The notes under the pieces are model-generated. The model was given only the letters and a program-made list of their open reading frames with translations, was not told the origin of the DNA and did no database searches. A stretch of 64,000 bases of DNA. Source: an uncultured Candidatus Saccharibacteria bacterium. GTDB taxonomy: Bacteria > Patescibacteriota > Saccharimonadia > Saccharimonadales > Saccharimonadaceae. A program made the position numbers and the translations under genes. The DNA lies in NCBI GenBank assembly GCA_947302975.1, contig CAMYXA010000001.1:42086-106085 (forward strand), given 5' to 3'. Below are positions 25,248 to 33,668 of the stretch, piece by piece. Position 1 is the stretch's first letter. Every line of letters starts with the position of its first letter.

Positions 25248-26663
25248 TTAAACCTCGATGACAATTGCGGTGCGGTCGTCTTTTTTCTTTGCAAATCGAG
25301 TGAGGAATTTTGCAGCTTCTTCTGTTGTACTATTTGAAACGATGGTTGCGATGGTTTCGTTACTCATAAGATCTGGGGCTTTGTCGCCCGTGATGCCGTC
25401 GGTACAGAGAAGGATGCGGTCGCCAGGCAGGACGCTTCTCGTTATGATATTTTCTCGGCTAACTTTTCCAACGTGGAATGATATATCTCCGATGAATTTG
25501 TTAATCACATTTCCTTCACCATCGTCTTTAGTGAGAAGTTCAGCTTTGCCATCGCGGATGAGATAGGCACGCGAATCGCCAATGCTGGCGCATGAGAGGG
25601 TTCTGTGGTCTTCGGAAAGTTTAACGATGGTTGCTGTGGTGGCGCCGCGAAACTCTTTATCGAGCGATCTGTTTCCACAGACTTTGCAGACAGCGTCGTT
25701 GATGGCAGCAAATGTCGTTACGATATCATCTGCATTATTGATGATTTGCGACGGCATAATCTCTTTACAAGTGCTGGATGCAGTCTTGCCAAGCGGCGAG
25801 CTATTAACGCCGTCAAAGACGGCGAAAACGCCAGCTTGTTTATCCATGTAGTAGGCGTCTTTAGATGATTGCTCATAAAGACGAGAAGCTTCACCGTCAT
25901 AAGAGATAAGTTGGTCAGATCGTGCTTCTTGTTCAGAGATTCCAAATGCGCCAGCATTGAACCCAGGGTTGCGTTCGATTTCTGCGCCTTGTTGCCAGCG
26001 TAGGTTTTTCTGAATCTTGTAGTCATGTGCGGCAAGGTGAAGTTCGTTGATGCGATCTTGATATTGTTGTCTTTTGCCGTAGACGGCATTACGAATAGAG
26101 TTGAAGCAATAATCAATTTGTTGATCACTGAAAAGGCCTTCATTCTTTAGGGTTCGTTTCAGTGACCCTTCGGCTTCGTCGAAATCTGATGGAAGTGGGT
26201 AGGCATTGACGAACCGATCGATGGCTTTTGCGCCAGACGCTTCGTCGTCTACCCTAGAATTGATGGCGCGTGCGAGGAAATATGATTGTAGCCCAAGTTC
26301 TTGATAGATGCTGCGGCAAGCTCCGTCATAGGTTTCGCCTTTATTCATTTTGAGACTGATTGGCGATGCGAGCGAGGTCAAGAGGCGATCTTCTTGTTCT
26401 TTCGTGATGCTGCCATTTAGGACTCCCTCAAAATAACGTTCCTCGACAGCCCTAGAGATCTCAACGTTTGGAACCTTCATATTATTAAGGTCGTTTGTGA
26501 CGAAGTACGCGATGAGCTTATTTTGTTGGCGACGGATATTTTGCTGTTCTGGAGACGGTTGAGCTTCTTGGCCTTGGATATTTTGACCTTCACCGGCCAT
26601 GTTTTCCCATCCTGTGGGAGCGCTATTTTCTTTCTTGCTTTTTAATATATTTAGAAAATTCAT
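25248..26663 (-). CDS. PP2C-family serine/threonine phosphatase with N-terminal extension
   Basis: 471 residues. The C-terminal half (about 235-471) is a PP2C domain: GVFAVFDGVNSS (about 276-287) supplies a metal-binding Asp, GDSRAYLIRDGKAELL is the central strand pair, and LLCTDGITGD (about 418-427) holds another metal Asp. The N-terminal 230 residues are helical, hydrophilic and not recognised; residues 1-45 are Gln/Pro-rich. It likely reverses Ser/Thr kinase phosphorylation or senses stress; no kinase is in the window. A ribosome site AAAGG lies upstream. Confidence 0.85.
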   Translation of the reverse strand: MNFLNILKSKKENSAPTGWENMAGEGQNIQGQEAQPSPEQQNIRRQQNKLIAYFVTNDLNNMKVPNVEISRAVEERYFEGVLNGSITKEQEDRLLTSLASPISLKMNKGETYDGACRSIYQELGLQSYFLARAINSRVDDEASGAKAIDRFVNAYPLPSDFDEAEGSLKRTLKNEGLFSDQQIDYCFNSIRNAVYGKRQQYQDRINELHLAAHDYKIQKNLRWQQGAEIERNPGFNAGAFGISEQEARSDQLISYDGEASRLYEQSSKDAYYMDKQAGVFAVFDGVNSSPLGKTASSTCKEIMPSQIINNADDIVTTFAAINDAVCKVCGNRSLDKEFRGATTATIVKLSEDHRTLSCASIGDSRAYLIRDGKAELLTKDDGEGNVINKFIGDISFHVGKVSRENIITRSVLPGDRILLCTDGITGDKAPDLMSNETIATIVSNSTTEEAAKFLTRFAKKKDDRTAIVIEV

Positions 26664-26807
26664 GGATATCCTTTTGCTTTATTTTAGCATAAGCGGAGAA
26701 AAATAGGTAAGACTGGACTGACCTCTGATTTTATTATATAATATGCTAGATACTTATTGTTGGGTACTCTAACTCGAAGTGTTTGTACTTTAAAGGAGGT
26801 AAAGACT

Positions 26808-27443
26808 ATGGGTCGTGACAGGTTTTGGATCACCGATTGGAAAGGCAGGATTCATCGAGTGACTCCAGAGAAGTTGCTTGAACGCATCAAAAGCGACAGC
26901 AGTAAATCGAATTACAGCTGGTTTGCTCCGGCTACCGAGATTGTGAATACGGTTTCTAATCCTAAGTTTCCCGATGATATTGCCAATGAACTTAAGATTA
27001 TTGTCCTAAAATGTTTTGCCGAGCTTTTGCTGGATAGAAGATATAGTAACGAGAGAGAGACCGATCATGTCGCGGTTGCAAACTGTTACCGCTCTATTTA
27101 TGGCAGATCTGGAGAGCAGATCAAACAACTTTATCGAGAAAACCTTTTAGATTATGTAATAAAATATTCTGGACAGAGACCGTTTAATGCCTATGGCAAA
27201 GAATGGGATGCGTTTTGTAAGGAATGGAAGGAGGATGTACTCCGGAATTTCTCTATACGCATCGGAACTGATTTTATGATGTTTCGACTAAATGCCATTA
27301 CGGCTTTCGAAAAGGCAGTCAAAGAAGCTGACAAGGCTGGCAAATTTGAGAATGACAGAGCTGAGGCTGCGAAGGATATTAAAGAATCTATGCTAAGGTT
27401 GATGAGCGATATGGACGAGCATGAGGCAACTTCCCAACAATAG
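26808..27443 (+). CDS. Hypothetical protein (211 aa), orphan with strong ribosome site
   Basis: Start MGRDRFWITDWKGRIHRV chosen because AAAGGAGGT (26792-26800) lies seven bases upstream; a longer frame begins at 26757 but lacks support. The protein is soluble, mixed-charge and helical in its second half (EKAVKEADKAGKFENDRAE). No known domain was seen. It is a single-gene unit with TATAAT near 26736-26741, a leader of about 60 nt and its own terminator, in contrast to the leaderless genes around it. Confidence 0.7.
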   Translation: MGRDRFWITDWKGRIHRVTPEKLLERIKSDSSKSNYSWFAPATEIVNTVSNPKFPDDIANELKIIVLKCFAELLLDRRYSNERETDHVAVANCYRSIYGRSGEQIKQLYRENLLDYVIKYSGQRPFNAYGKEWDAFCKEWKEDVLRNFSIRIGTDFMMFRLNAITAFEKAVKEADKAGKFENDRAEAAKDIKESMLRLMSDMDEHEATSQQ

Positions 27444-27446
27444 GAA

Positions 27447-27470
27447 AAGCCCGGGAATCCGGGCTTTTTT
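27447..27470 (+). terminator. Intrinsic terminator
   Basis: GCCCGG (27449-27454), loop GAAT, CCGGGC (27459-27464), then TTTTTT. It ends the 211-residue orphan transcript. Confidence 0.9.
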
Positions 27471-27484
27471 AATGTTCGTTGGGA

Positions 27485-27790
27485 CTATGATTCTTTGAGA
27501 GTAAATTTATAGATGCTCTCTGCCGGCAAAATGGATTCATCTACGATTTCGTAGCCATAATGGCCTGCGATTCCTTCGATCTTGAATTCATCATCGTAGA
27601 CGATTTTGGCAAATAAGCCAGCGTGTTTAAAACTTAGCGAGAAATTTTTTCTTTTGAATGCCTTTCTCAATCTGAATTTTCGTTCTATTTTGCGCCAATA
27701 GCGCGCGTATCTGACAGAGTCATTAAACTCGTCTATGGCTTGGCTCATGGCAATTGAGTAGTTAAAACTGAAGCCGCTATTTCTCGACAT
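27485..27790 (-). CDS. Hypothetical small protein (101 aa)
   Basis: Start MSRNSGFSFNYSIAMSQAI chosen for the excellent Shine-Dalgarno GGGAGGTGAT nine bases before it; the frame is open 18 codons upstream. Basic middle region (RKIERKFRLRKAFKRKNFSL), suggesting nucleic-acid or membrane contact, and an acidic C-terminal part. A -10-like TATAAT is near 27843. No family recognised. It converges on the 211-residue orphan. Confidence 0.62.
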   Translation of the reverse strand: MSRNSGFSFNYSIAMSQAIDEFNDSVRYARYWRKIERKFRLRKAFKRKNFSLSFKHAGLFAKIVYDDEFKIEGIAGHYGYEIVDESILPAESIYKFTLKES

Positions 27791-27856
27791 CAAATCACCT
27801 CCCTTATAATGTGCTAACGGCCCACTCACAGTTTCTAGATACATTATATCAGAAAA

Positions 27857-27877
27857 TAAAAAGACCCTTCGGGTCTT
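27857..27877 (-). terminator. Terminator after tRNA-Ser (CGA)
   Basis: AAGACCC, loop TTC, GGGTCTT at 27861-27877; on the minus strand it is followed by TTTTTATTTT. Confidence 0.8.
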
Positions 27878-27889
27878 ATTTTATTATCA

Positions 27890-27977
27890 TGGCGGAAGCG
27901 AGAGGATTCGAACCTCCGAGACATTGCTGCCCACACGATTTCGAGTCGTGCGCCTTCAACCACTCGGCCACGCTTCC
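27890..27977 (-). tRNA. tRNA-Ser (CGA)
   Basis: Minus strand: acceptor GGAAGCG pairs with CGCTTCC, long variable arm, T-loop TTCGAAT, anticodon loop CTCGAAA giving CGA, and encoded CCA. It reads UCG. Its T-arm and acceptor 3' end are nearly identical to those of tRNA-Ser (GGA). Confidence 0.95.
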
Positions 27978-28093
27978 ATCTACAATCTTAACATAAATCT
28001 CTACACTTTTTTAAAAATTATGGTATAATGATTGTGTCACCTTTTTGGTGATGCTCATTTAATTTCTAGGTGGATGTTTTTACATCCACACAT

Positions 28094-28170
28094 GCACCCG
28101 TAGCTCAGCTGGATAGAGCGTTTGCTTGCGGAGCAAAAGGTCGTAGGTTCGAATCCTGTCGGGTGTACCA
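28094..28170 (+). tRNA. tRNA-Arg (GCG)
   Basis: Acceptor GCACCCG pairs with CGGGTGT, D-loop AGCTGGATA with the arginine-typical A20, anticodon stem TTTGC/GCAAA with loop TTGCGGA giving GCG and G37, T-loop TTCGAAT, encoded CCA. Most bacteria read CGN with an ACG anticodon edited to inosine, so GCG is notable. Confidence 0.9.
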
Positions 28171-28176
28171 CAATAA

Positions 28177-28199
28177 AAATTGCCAGAGGGCAATTTTTT
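28177..28199 (+). terminator. Terminator after tRNA-Arg (GCG)
   Basis: AATTGCC (28178-28184), loop AGAG, GGCAATT (28189-28195) with a run of T. Confidence 0.88.
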
Positions 28200-28202
28200 G
28201 TT

Positions 28203-28242
28203 GCACACCCGGTCGGGCCCAAGGGCGATAACGGGTGTGCCA
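28203..28242 (+). repeat. tRNA-3'-end copy element downstream of tRNA-Arg
   Basis: GCACACCCG (28203-28211) pairs perfectly with CGGGTGTGC (28232-28240) and encloses GGGCCCAAGGGCGATAA; CCA follows, so the element mimics an acceptor stem ending in CCA. CGGGTGTGCCACAATAAAAA repeats the tRNA end and its downstream bases with one change. It lies beyond the tRNA terminator. Confidence 0.65.
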
Positions 28243-28249
28243 CAATAAA

Positions 28250-28274
28250 AATATCCCTAACGGGTTATTTTTTT
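28250..28274 (+). terminator. Possible second terminator
   Basis: AATATCCC, loop TAAC, GGGTTATT with one mismatch, followed by TTTTT, directly after the tRNA-end copy. It would terminate a transcript that includes the copy element. Confidence 0.55.
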
Positions 28275-28293
28275 GTTGTATAATGAAATTATT

Positions 28294-28827
28294 ATGAACG
28301 AGGTTGTATTTAATTTCTTTGGGGAAAACAAATATTGGGATTTGGCTTCGGACATTCTGATCGGACTTGTGATCGGGGTGTTTGCAAGTTTTGCAGTTTT
28401 GGGCTTGGCGCAGTGGATTAAGCGCAAAAGCCTGAAAAAGGTGGACGTCGAACTTCTTACGATGATTCCGAGCCTAATTCTTATGGCTGCGATTTACGTG
28501 ATTTTTGAGAAGGTAGTGATCTTGGGATATCGCCCAATCTTGATCGATGGCGTTTCTGAGCCTTCGTTCCCTTCGACCCATGTTCTTATTGCAACAACTC
28601 TCGTCATGATGATTATTCATGCACTCCCTAAATATGTTTCGAGCCAAAAGGCGCGCTATTTTACGGATATCGTGTTGATTCTGATGTTGTTTACGATTGC
28701 CTTTGGGCGCGTAGCGTCTGGCATGCACTGGGTGACCGATGTTCTCGGTGGATTGGTGTTTGGTATTGATCTTGCCCTTCTCTACGGTATTATTCTAAAT
28801 TGGGTTAAGGAGCGTAAAAATGTCTAG
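28294..28827 (+). CDS. PAP2-family membrane phosphatase
   Basis: 177 residues with about five hydrophobic segments. The three PAP2 phosphatase motifs are visible: EKVVILGYRP (about 71-80), PSTH (about 94-97) and GRVASGMHWVTDV (about 139-151) with the nucleophilic His. Such enzymes remove phosphate from undecaprenyl pyrophosphate or phosphatidic acid at the membrane outer face. TTGTATAAT ends 9 nt before the ATG, so the leader is very short. The next gene overlaps by eight bases. A role in recycling the lipid carrier for wall and glycan synthesis fits the neighbourhood. Confidence 0.85.
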   Translation: MNEVVFNFFGENKYWDLASDILIGLVIGVFASFAVLGLAQWIKRKSLKKVDVELLTMIPSLILMAAIYVIFEKVVILGYRPILIDGVSEPSFPSTHVLIATTLVMMIIHALPKYVSSQKARYFTDIVLILMLFTIAFGRVASGMHWVTDVLGGLVFGIDLALLYGIILNWVKERKNV

Positions 28828-29194
28828 TGTATTTGCAAAAATTGTGGCGGGCGAAATTCCTTGCTACAAGGTTTATGAAGACGATAAGGTTTTGGCTTTC
28901 CTCGATATTCATCCAGAGGTTAAGGGGCATACTTTGGTAATCCCGAAGGTTGAGGTTGATAAAATCTATGATCTTCCAGATGAGGATTACAACGCCTTGA
29001 TGGCGGCAGCAAAAAAGATTGCTCGCCACATGGAAGACGTGCTTGGTGCTAGGACGGTTTGGAAAGTTGTGGGTACGGACGTGCCACATGCGCATATTCA
29101 TCTTGAGCCGATTAGCCCGGAGTGGCAATATGGAAAAACTCTCGAGCTGTCTGATGAAGAGATGAAAGAGATTCAGGAAAAGTTGAAGTTTTAG
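28820..29194 (+). CDS. HIT-family nucleotide hydrolase
   Basis: 124 residues of the Hint/HIT branch. FAKIVAGEIPCYKVYEDD is the typical N-terminus and HAHIHLEP (about 91-98) the histidine triad that gives the family its name. The family hydrolyses adenosine phosphoramidates or dinucleotides in the cytoplasm. It overlaps the PAP2 gene by eight bases. Confidence 0.92.
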   Translation: MSSVFAKIVAGEIPCYKVYEDDKVLAFLDIHPEVKGHTLVIPKVEVDKIYDLPDEDYNALMAAAKKIARHMEDVLGARTVWKVVGTDVPHAHIHLEPISPEWQYGKTLELSDEEMKEIQEKLKF

Positions 29195-29212
29195 TCTGGA
29201 TTGAAACGGATT

Positions 29213-29239
29213 GCCTGGCTATAATTGCCAGGCTTTTTT
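29213..29239 (+). terminator. Terminator upstream of valS
   Basis: GCCTGGC (29213-29219), loop TATAATT, GCCAGGC (29227-29233), TTTTTT. It is followed within two bases by the valS -10 box, so one unit ends exactly where the next begins. Confidence 0.9.
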
Positions 29240-29255
29240 ATGGTATAATTTTAGT

Positions 29256-31868
29256 ATGAAATTCGCGAGTAGTTATGAACCTGGGGGATTTGAGCCTGAT
29301 ATTTATGCATCGTGGGAGGCTAGCGGTGTGTTTGAACCGTCGATGACGACCATGCCGGTCGATGACGACGGAAACGGGGTGGATGACCGCACGGAAGGCG
29401 GTGATGATCCACGCACCTATTCGATTGTGATGCCACCACCGAATGCAAACGGCAACTTGCATATTGGCCACGGCTTAACGATCGCTCTCGAAGATTCACT
29501 TACTCGCTTCTATCGCCTTAAAGGGCGCTCAACATGGTACGTTCCAGGCGCGGACCATGCTGGATTTGAAACTTGGGTGGTTTATGAACGCAATCTTGAA
29601 AAAGATGGACATACTCGCTTTGAGTACTCTCGTGATGAACTTTATGCTCGCGTTTGGGATTTTGTGGCGGAGCAGCGCGGCAACATGGAGTTGCAACTTC
29701 GCGCACTCGGCGCTTCTTGTTCTTGGAAGGATTTGACCTTCACACTTGATGAAAACGTGGTGGATCGTGTCTATAAGACATTTGAAAAAATGTGGAAAGA
29801 CGGCATGATTTACAGGGGTGAGAAGCTTGTGAACTTCTGCCCGAAGCATCAGACCGCTTTTGCCGATATTGAGGTTGAGCATCAAGACGAAGAAGGCCAT
29901 CTTTGGGATATTGCCTATCAGTATGATGGCGGTGAGATCGTAGTTTCGACGACTCGTCCAGAGACGCTGTTTGGCGATACGGCTGTAGCCGTGAACCCAA
30001 ATGATGAACGCTACACTGATTTGGTGGGCAAAACTGTGCGTTTGCCACTTACGGATCGCGAAATTCCAGTGGTGGCGGATGAGCATGCCGATATGGAATT
30101 CGGAACTGGCGCTGTGAAGATTACGCCAGCTCATGACTTTGACGATTTTGAAGTCGGCGAGAGGCATAATTTGCCACGTATTCAGGTGATTTCTGAAGAC
30201 GGCCACATGATTAATGTTCCGGAGAAATATGAAGGCCTAACCAAGGAAGAATGCCGCAAAGTAGTTCTAAAAGATCTCGAAAAAGCTGGGCTTTCGCGCG
30301 GGGAGAAGAAGATTTCTCACTCTGTGGCACATTGTTACAAATGTGGAACCGTGATCGAGCCAACCCTCAAGGAGCAATGGTTTATCGATGTTAAGAAGCT
30401 CGCTGCTGTCGCTATTGAGCATCTTGAGAACGATGAAATCAAATTCCATCCAGAGAATAAGAAGAAGGTTTTGATTAATTATCTCAAGAATTTGAAGGAC
30501 TGGAATATTTCTCGCCAGATTCCTTGGGGTATCGCTATTCCGATGTTTAGGAAGGTGGACGATTCGGCGACCGACGAACCAGATTGGATTTTCGATGCAC
30601 GTACACATCTTAGGACGATTGAGGTTGGTGGTGTTAGATATGAACGCGATGAGGATACCTTTGATACTTGGTTCTCTTCTTCGCACTGGCCAATCATTTG
30701 TACGAACTGGCTCGAGGGCAATGAGAATCCATACTATCCTTTGAATGTGATGGAAACAGGGGCGGATATCTTGTTTGCTTGGGTTGCCCGTATGATTATG
30801 ATGGGGCTTTATGTCACTGGTGAAGTTCCGTTTAGGGAAGTTTATCTCCATGGTCTCGTGCTTGATGAACATGGCAAGAAGATGTCTAAGTCTAAGGGTA
30901 ACGTGATTAACCCAGTTGAGCTAGTTTCAAAGTACGGTTCAGATGCCTTTAGAATGGGGATTTTGCGTGGTCGTTCGGCCGGTATGAATCAGGCGTTTTC
31001 TGAACAATCTGTGGTCGCTGGACGTAATCTCTGCAATAAGCTTTGGAATATTTCGCGCTATATCCAGGGGCTCGTTGATGAAGTTGATGATACTGGTGGA
31101 TGCTTCACTAACAACATGGGTGAAGACTGGATTTGCCGCGAGATCAATAACTGCCGTGAGCAGGTTGAACGCTGCATGAAAGAATATCGCTTTGCTGAGG
31201 CTGTGGAGATTCTCCACTCGACCATCTGGGATAAATATGCAGACTGGTTTATTGAAAGCCAAAAGATTTATCGCAATGCGCCGCTTCTTAAGAAGACACT
31301 CGAGAATATATTGATCATGCTTCATCCATTCGCGCCGTTTGTGACGGAAGCGATTTGGCAGAACTTGTCCTGGACTGAGGGTTTGATCGTGGCTCAGAAA
31401 TGGCCTTCTAAGCTCAAATTTGACCCAATTTCGGCTGTTTCGTTCGAAAAGCTTATGTCTATCGTGGTTGAGGTGAGAGGCACCTTACAGGCGATTCCAG
31501 GCGGCAAGAAATGGCCTCTTCTCTATGACAACGACTCATTGATCGAGGATAACTCCTTGCTCGTCAAGCAATTGTCTGGCGTGTCTGGAATTTCATCCTG
31601 CCAAGGTAATCCACGCGGTATTCGCCTCGCACTCGCAAATCAAGAACTCTATCTTGATGTTCCTGAGGATGTGGTGGCGGCCTACCGTGATTCCCTAACT
31701 GAGAGAATTCTCTCTGTTGGCAAGGAGCTTGATGCGCTTAATGCTCGTATGATGAATCCTAATTACGTGGACAAGGCACCAGCCGAGCTCGTTAAAGAGA
31801 CGCGTGATGGAATTACAGAGAAGACTGCGTTGATTGAAAGGCTTAAAAAAGAGCTTGAAGTGATCTAA
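29256..31868 (+). CDS. valS: Valyl-tRNA synthetase
   Basis: 870 residues from MKFASSYEPGGFEPDIY; TGGTATAAT (29241-29249) ends 6 nt before this ATG, and the frame's earlier start would lie within the terminator. Class I signatures are PPPNANGNLHIGHG (HIGH near 69-72) and KKMSKSKGN (near 540). The editing domain is in between and a coiled-coil tRNA-binding tail is at the C-terminus (LDALNARMMN, ALIERLKKEL). It charges tRNA-Val. The start site MPVDDDGNGVDD is an acidic insertion not usual in ValS. Confidence 0.97.
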   Translation: MKFASSYEPGGFEPDIYASWEASGVFEPSMTTMPVDDDGNGVDDRTEGGDDPRTYSIVMPPPNANGNLHIGHGLTIALEDSLTRFYRLKGRSTWYVPGADHAGFETWVVYERNLEKDGHTRFEYSRDELYARVWDFVAEQRGNMELQLRALGASCSWKDLTFTLDENVVDRVYKTFEKMWKDGMIYRGEKLVNFCPKHQTAFADIEVEHQDEEGHLWDIAYQYDGGEIVVSTTRPETLFGDTAVAVNPNDERYTDLVGKTVRLPLTDREIPVVADEHADMEFGTGAVKITPAHDFDDFEVGERHNLPRIQVISEDGHMINVPEKYEGLTKEECRKVVLKDLEKAGLSRGEKKISHSVAHCYKCGTVIEPTLKEQWFIDVKKLAAVAIEHLENDEIKFHPENKKKVLINYLKNLKDWNISRQIPWGIAIPMFRKVDDSATDEPDWIFDARTHLRTIEVGGVRYERDEDTFDTWFSSSHWPIICTNWLEGNENPYYPLNVMETGADILFAWVARMIMMGLYVTGEVPFREVYLHGLVLDEHGKKMSKSKGNVINPVELVSKYGSDAFRMGILRGRSAGMNQAFSEQSVVAGRNLCNKLWNISRYIQGLVDEVDDTGGCFTNNMGEDWICREINNCREQVERCMKEYRFAEAVEILHSTIWDKYADWFIESQKIYRNAPLLKKTLENILIMLHPFAPFVTEAIWQNLSWTEGLIVAQKWPSKLKFDPISAVSFEKLMSIVVEVRGTLQAIPGGKKWPLLYDNDSLIEDNSLLVKQLSGVSGISSCQGNPRGIRLALANQELYLDVPEDVVAAYRDSLTERILSVGKELDALNARMMNPNYVDKAPAELVKETRDGITEKTALIERLKKELEVI

Positions 31869-31870
31869 AA

Positions 31871-31899
31871 AAAGAGAGCCCTGAGCGGGCTCTTTTTTT
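31871..31899. terminator. Bidirectional terminator between valS and tdk
   Basis: GAGCCC (31876-31881), loop TGAGC, GGGCTC (31887-31892), with A-run before and T-run after, serving both convergent genes. Confidence 0.88.
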
Positions 31900-31905
31900 G
31901 ACGCT

Positions 31906-32493
31906 TTATTTCTGATTTTTGTATTTGTAGAAGCAGGCTGGGCAGAGGGCGCGGTATTCGATTTCGGTGGTGCCGTCGTCGATTAGGATGTCTGGGCCGT
32001 CGGTGACGAGTTTGCCGTTTAGGAAGCGGCAGTTTAGGAGTGCTTTGTGGCCGCATTCGCAGATTGTTTTGATTTCTTCAATGTTATGGGCGATTTGTAG
32101 GAGCCTGGTGGAGCCTTCGAAGCCGCTGTCTTCTTGTCTGAAATTGAGGCGGAGACCATAGGCCATGACTGGTATATTTAGTTTGATGACGATCTCCATG
32201 AGCTGGTCGGCTTGGGCTGGGGTTAGGAATTGGGCCTCGTCGACAAGGACGCAGGCGATATCTTTGTAGTTTTTACTGATTTCCTCATAGAGGTTCATTT
32301 CCCTACTAAAACAGAGGTCGGTGTCACGTTCTGGACCAATTCGAGTTAGCAATTTCTTGCCGTTTTTAGTGTCGGTTGCTGGCTTAATGACGCAGACTTT
32401 CATTCCCCTTTCTTCATAGTTGAAGGCGACCTGGAGAAGCTGCATGGTTTTGCCGCAACCCATCGCTCCGTATCTGAAATATAGTTTTGCCAT
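31906..32493 (-). CDS. tdk: Thymidine kinase
   Basis: 195 residues of the type II (TK1) family. P-loop GAMGCGKT (about 9-16), VLVDEAQFL (about 88-96, Walker B and catalytic Glu) and a zinc site formed by CECGH and CPACF cysteine pairs near 140 and 187. It phosphorylates thymidine for salvage, expected in an organism with little de novo nucleotide synthesis. TGCTAGAAT and an AAGGAG ribosome site lie upstream. Confidence 0.95.
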   Translation of the reverse strand: MAKLYFRYGAMGCGKTMQLLQVAFNYEERGMKVCVIKPATDTKNGKKLLTRIGPERDTDLCFSREMNLYEEISKNYKDIACVLVDEAQFLTPAQADQLMEIVIKLNIPVMAYGLRLNFRQEDSGFEGSTRLLQIAHNIEEIKTICECGHKALLNCRFLNGKLVTDGPDILIDDGTTEIEYRALCPACFYKYKNQK

Positions 32494-32545
32494 TTTGCTC
32501 CTTTTCCTTATTCTAGCACGTTACCTCAATAAAATCGGGGTTTTA

Positions 32546-32554
32546 TGGTATAAT
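32546..32554 (+). promoter_or_regulatory. Promoter of a two-gene orphan operon
   Basis: TGGTATAAT followed by a leader of about 80 nt holding two Shine-Dalgarno-like GGGG blocks, unlike the leaderless genes nearby. Confidence 0.55.
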
Positions 32555-32640
32555 TATTGAAACAGCATGCAACGGGAAAGGGGGTATTTTTTAGCTAATG
32601 TTGTTTGCACTTTTAGAATGACATGGAAGGGGGTGACAAG

Positions 32641-32949
32641 ATGCGGCTTGGTGAGAATTCTCTTACTATCGAGAGGAAGACTAAAATTGCTAAATTGCTA
32701 AGGGGGCAGTCTCTCGAAGGCTTGTCCTTTTGGCGAGATCAAGATTACTCAAATCATTTCAGGATTTGTTATGAATGGTTGCCTCTTGGCGAGTGGTTTG
32801 TAGTTCAGGATATCTTCAAAAATATTGCTGACCAGGCCGGAACAATGAAGTCTTTTTTCTCTATTGAAACGAAGTATATTGATGTAACTTTGGATAATAA
32901 TGAGGAAGTTGATTTTATCGCAAGCTTCTTCGAAGAACAGACGGAATGA
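32641..32949 (+). CDS. Hypothetical small protein (102 aa)
   Basis: Start MRLGENSLTIERKTKIAKLL chosen because GGGGGTGA lies six bases upstream; an ATG 18 bases earlier is part of the ribosome site. Soluble, with aromatic residues in the middle (FWRDQDYSNHFRICYEW) and an acidic end. No family recognised. First gene of a pair with its own promoter and terminator. Confidence 0.65.
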   Translation: MRLGENSLTIERKTKIAKLLRGQSLEGLSFWRDQDYSNHFRICYEWLPLGEWFVVQDIFKNIADQAGTMKSFFSIETKYIDVTLDNNEEVDFIASFFEEQTE

Positions 32950-32964
32950 TTGGAGGAATGTATT

Positions 32965-33279
32965 ATGGGCGTCGCTGAAAAAACTGCATTTGCAAAAGAG
33001 ATTTTGAGAAATTGTGAGATAAAGCAACATAATCCTCTCAAGGTGGTTCTGAGAACTCTTGATGGTGCAAATGAGAGAGCGACTATTCAGCGTATTAATG
33101 ATCAAGTCGATAAGTGTAACTGGTTCAATATTGTCAGTGTTGTGTGCGGTAAGCGTGGCTGCATTAAGATCACGTTTCAGAATAAGCGCGATACTAGAGA
33201 GTTTGTTAAGCTTGGCAATATTGACGAGAAGGATCTTAGGAAATTGATTCAGGCAGAGCAGGACGTTCTTGTTGGCTAA
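32965..33279 (+). CDS. Hypothetical small protein (104 aa)
   Basis: Start MGVAEKTAFAKEILRN chosen for TTGGAGGA eight bases upstream. Mixed-charge, predicted alternating helix and strand (KVVLRTLDGANERATIQRI, then GCIKITFQNKRDTREFVKL), suggesting a small alpha-beta domain. No family recognised. It follows the 102-residue gene after 15 bases. Confidence 0.65.
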   Translation: MGVAEKTAFAKEILRNCEIKQHNPLKVVLRTLDGANERATIQRINDQVDKCNWFNIVSVVCGKRGCIKITFQNKRDTREFVKLGNIDEKDLRKLIQAEQDVLVG

Positions 33280-33296
33280 CCATGTAGTAAAAATTA

Positions 33297-33322
33297 GGGC
33301 CGCTTTCACGCGGTCCTTTTTT
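33297..33322 (+). terminator. Intrinsic terminator of the orphan pair
   Basis: GGGCCGC, loop TTTCAC, GCGGTCC, then TTTTTT. Confidence 0.88.
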
Positions 33323-33668
33323 GTTCGTTTCCCTGTTATATTTGCAGTTTTCTGTGAAAACTTAAGCTTTTCACACGTGGTTTTTCTTTACAAAAAAATG
33401 ATTATGGTTTATTGCTGTTGCATCAAAATAACTTTTATGTCATAGCATAACCATTTTCAATATTTTTTGTTTCTCCCTAAAACCGCTATTTTGCCGATTT
33501 TGGTTATTCTTATTTTATGGCATGCGGGATGCTAAGTCAAGTGGTTGCTAAGTATAAGGGGGATTAGGTGATAAAGGTTATGGTTTTGGTGGAAAACCTT
33601 GAGGATTTGCTGTGGATTGTGGCGTGGTCTTTTATAGGGAATTGTGGATTTTTTGGAGGTCAAATTAG

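Noticed and set aside
29529..30206. 225-codon open frame antisense to valS
   Set aside because: Lies wholly within the conserved valS coding sequence; histidine/isoleucine-rich composition of an antisense shadow.
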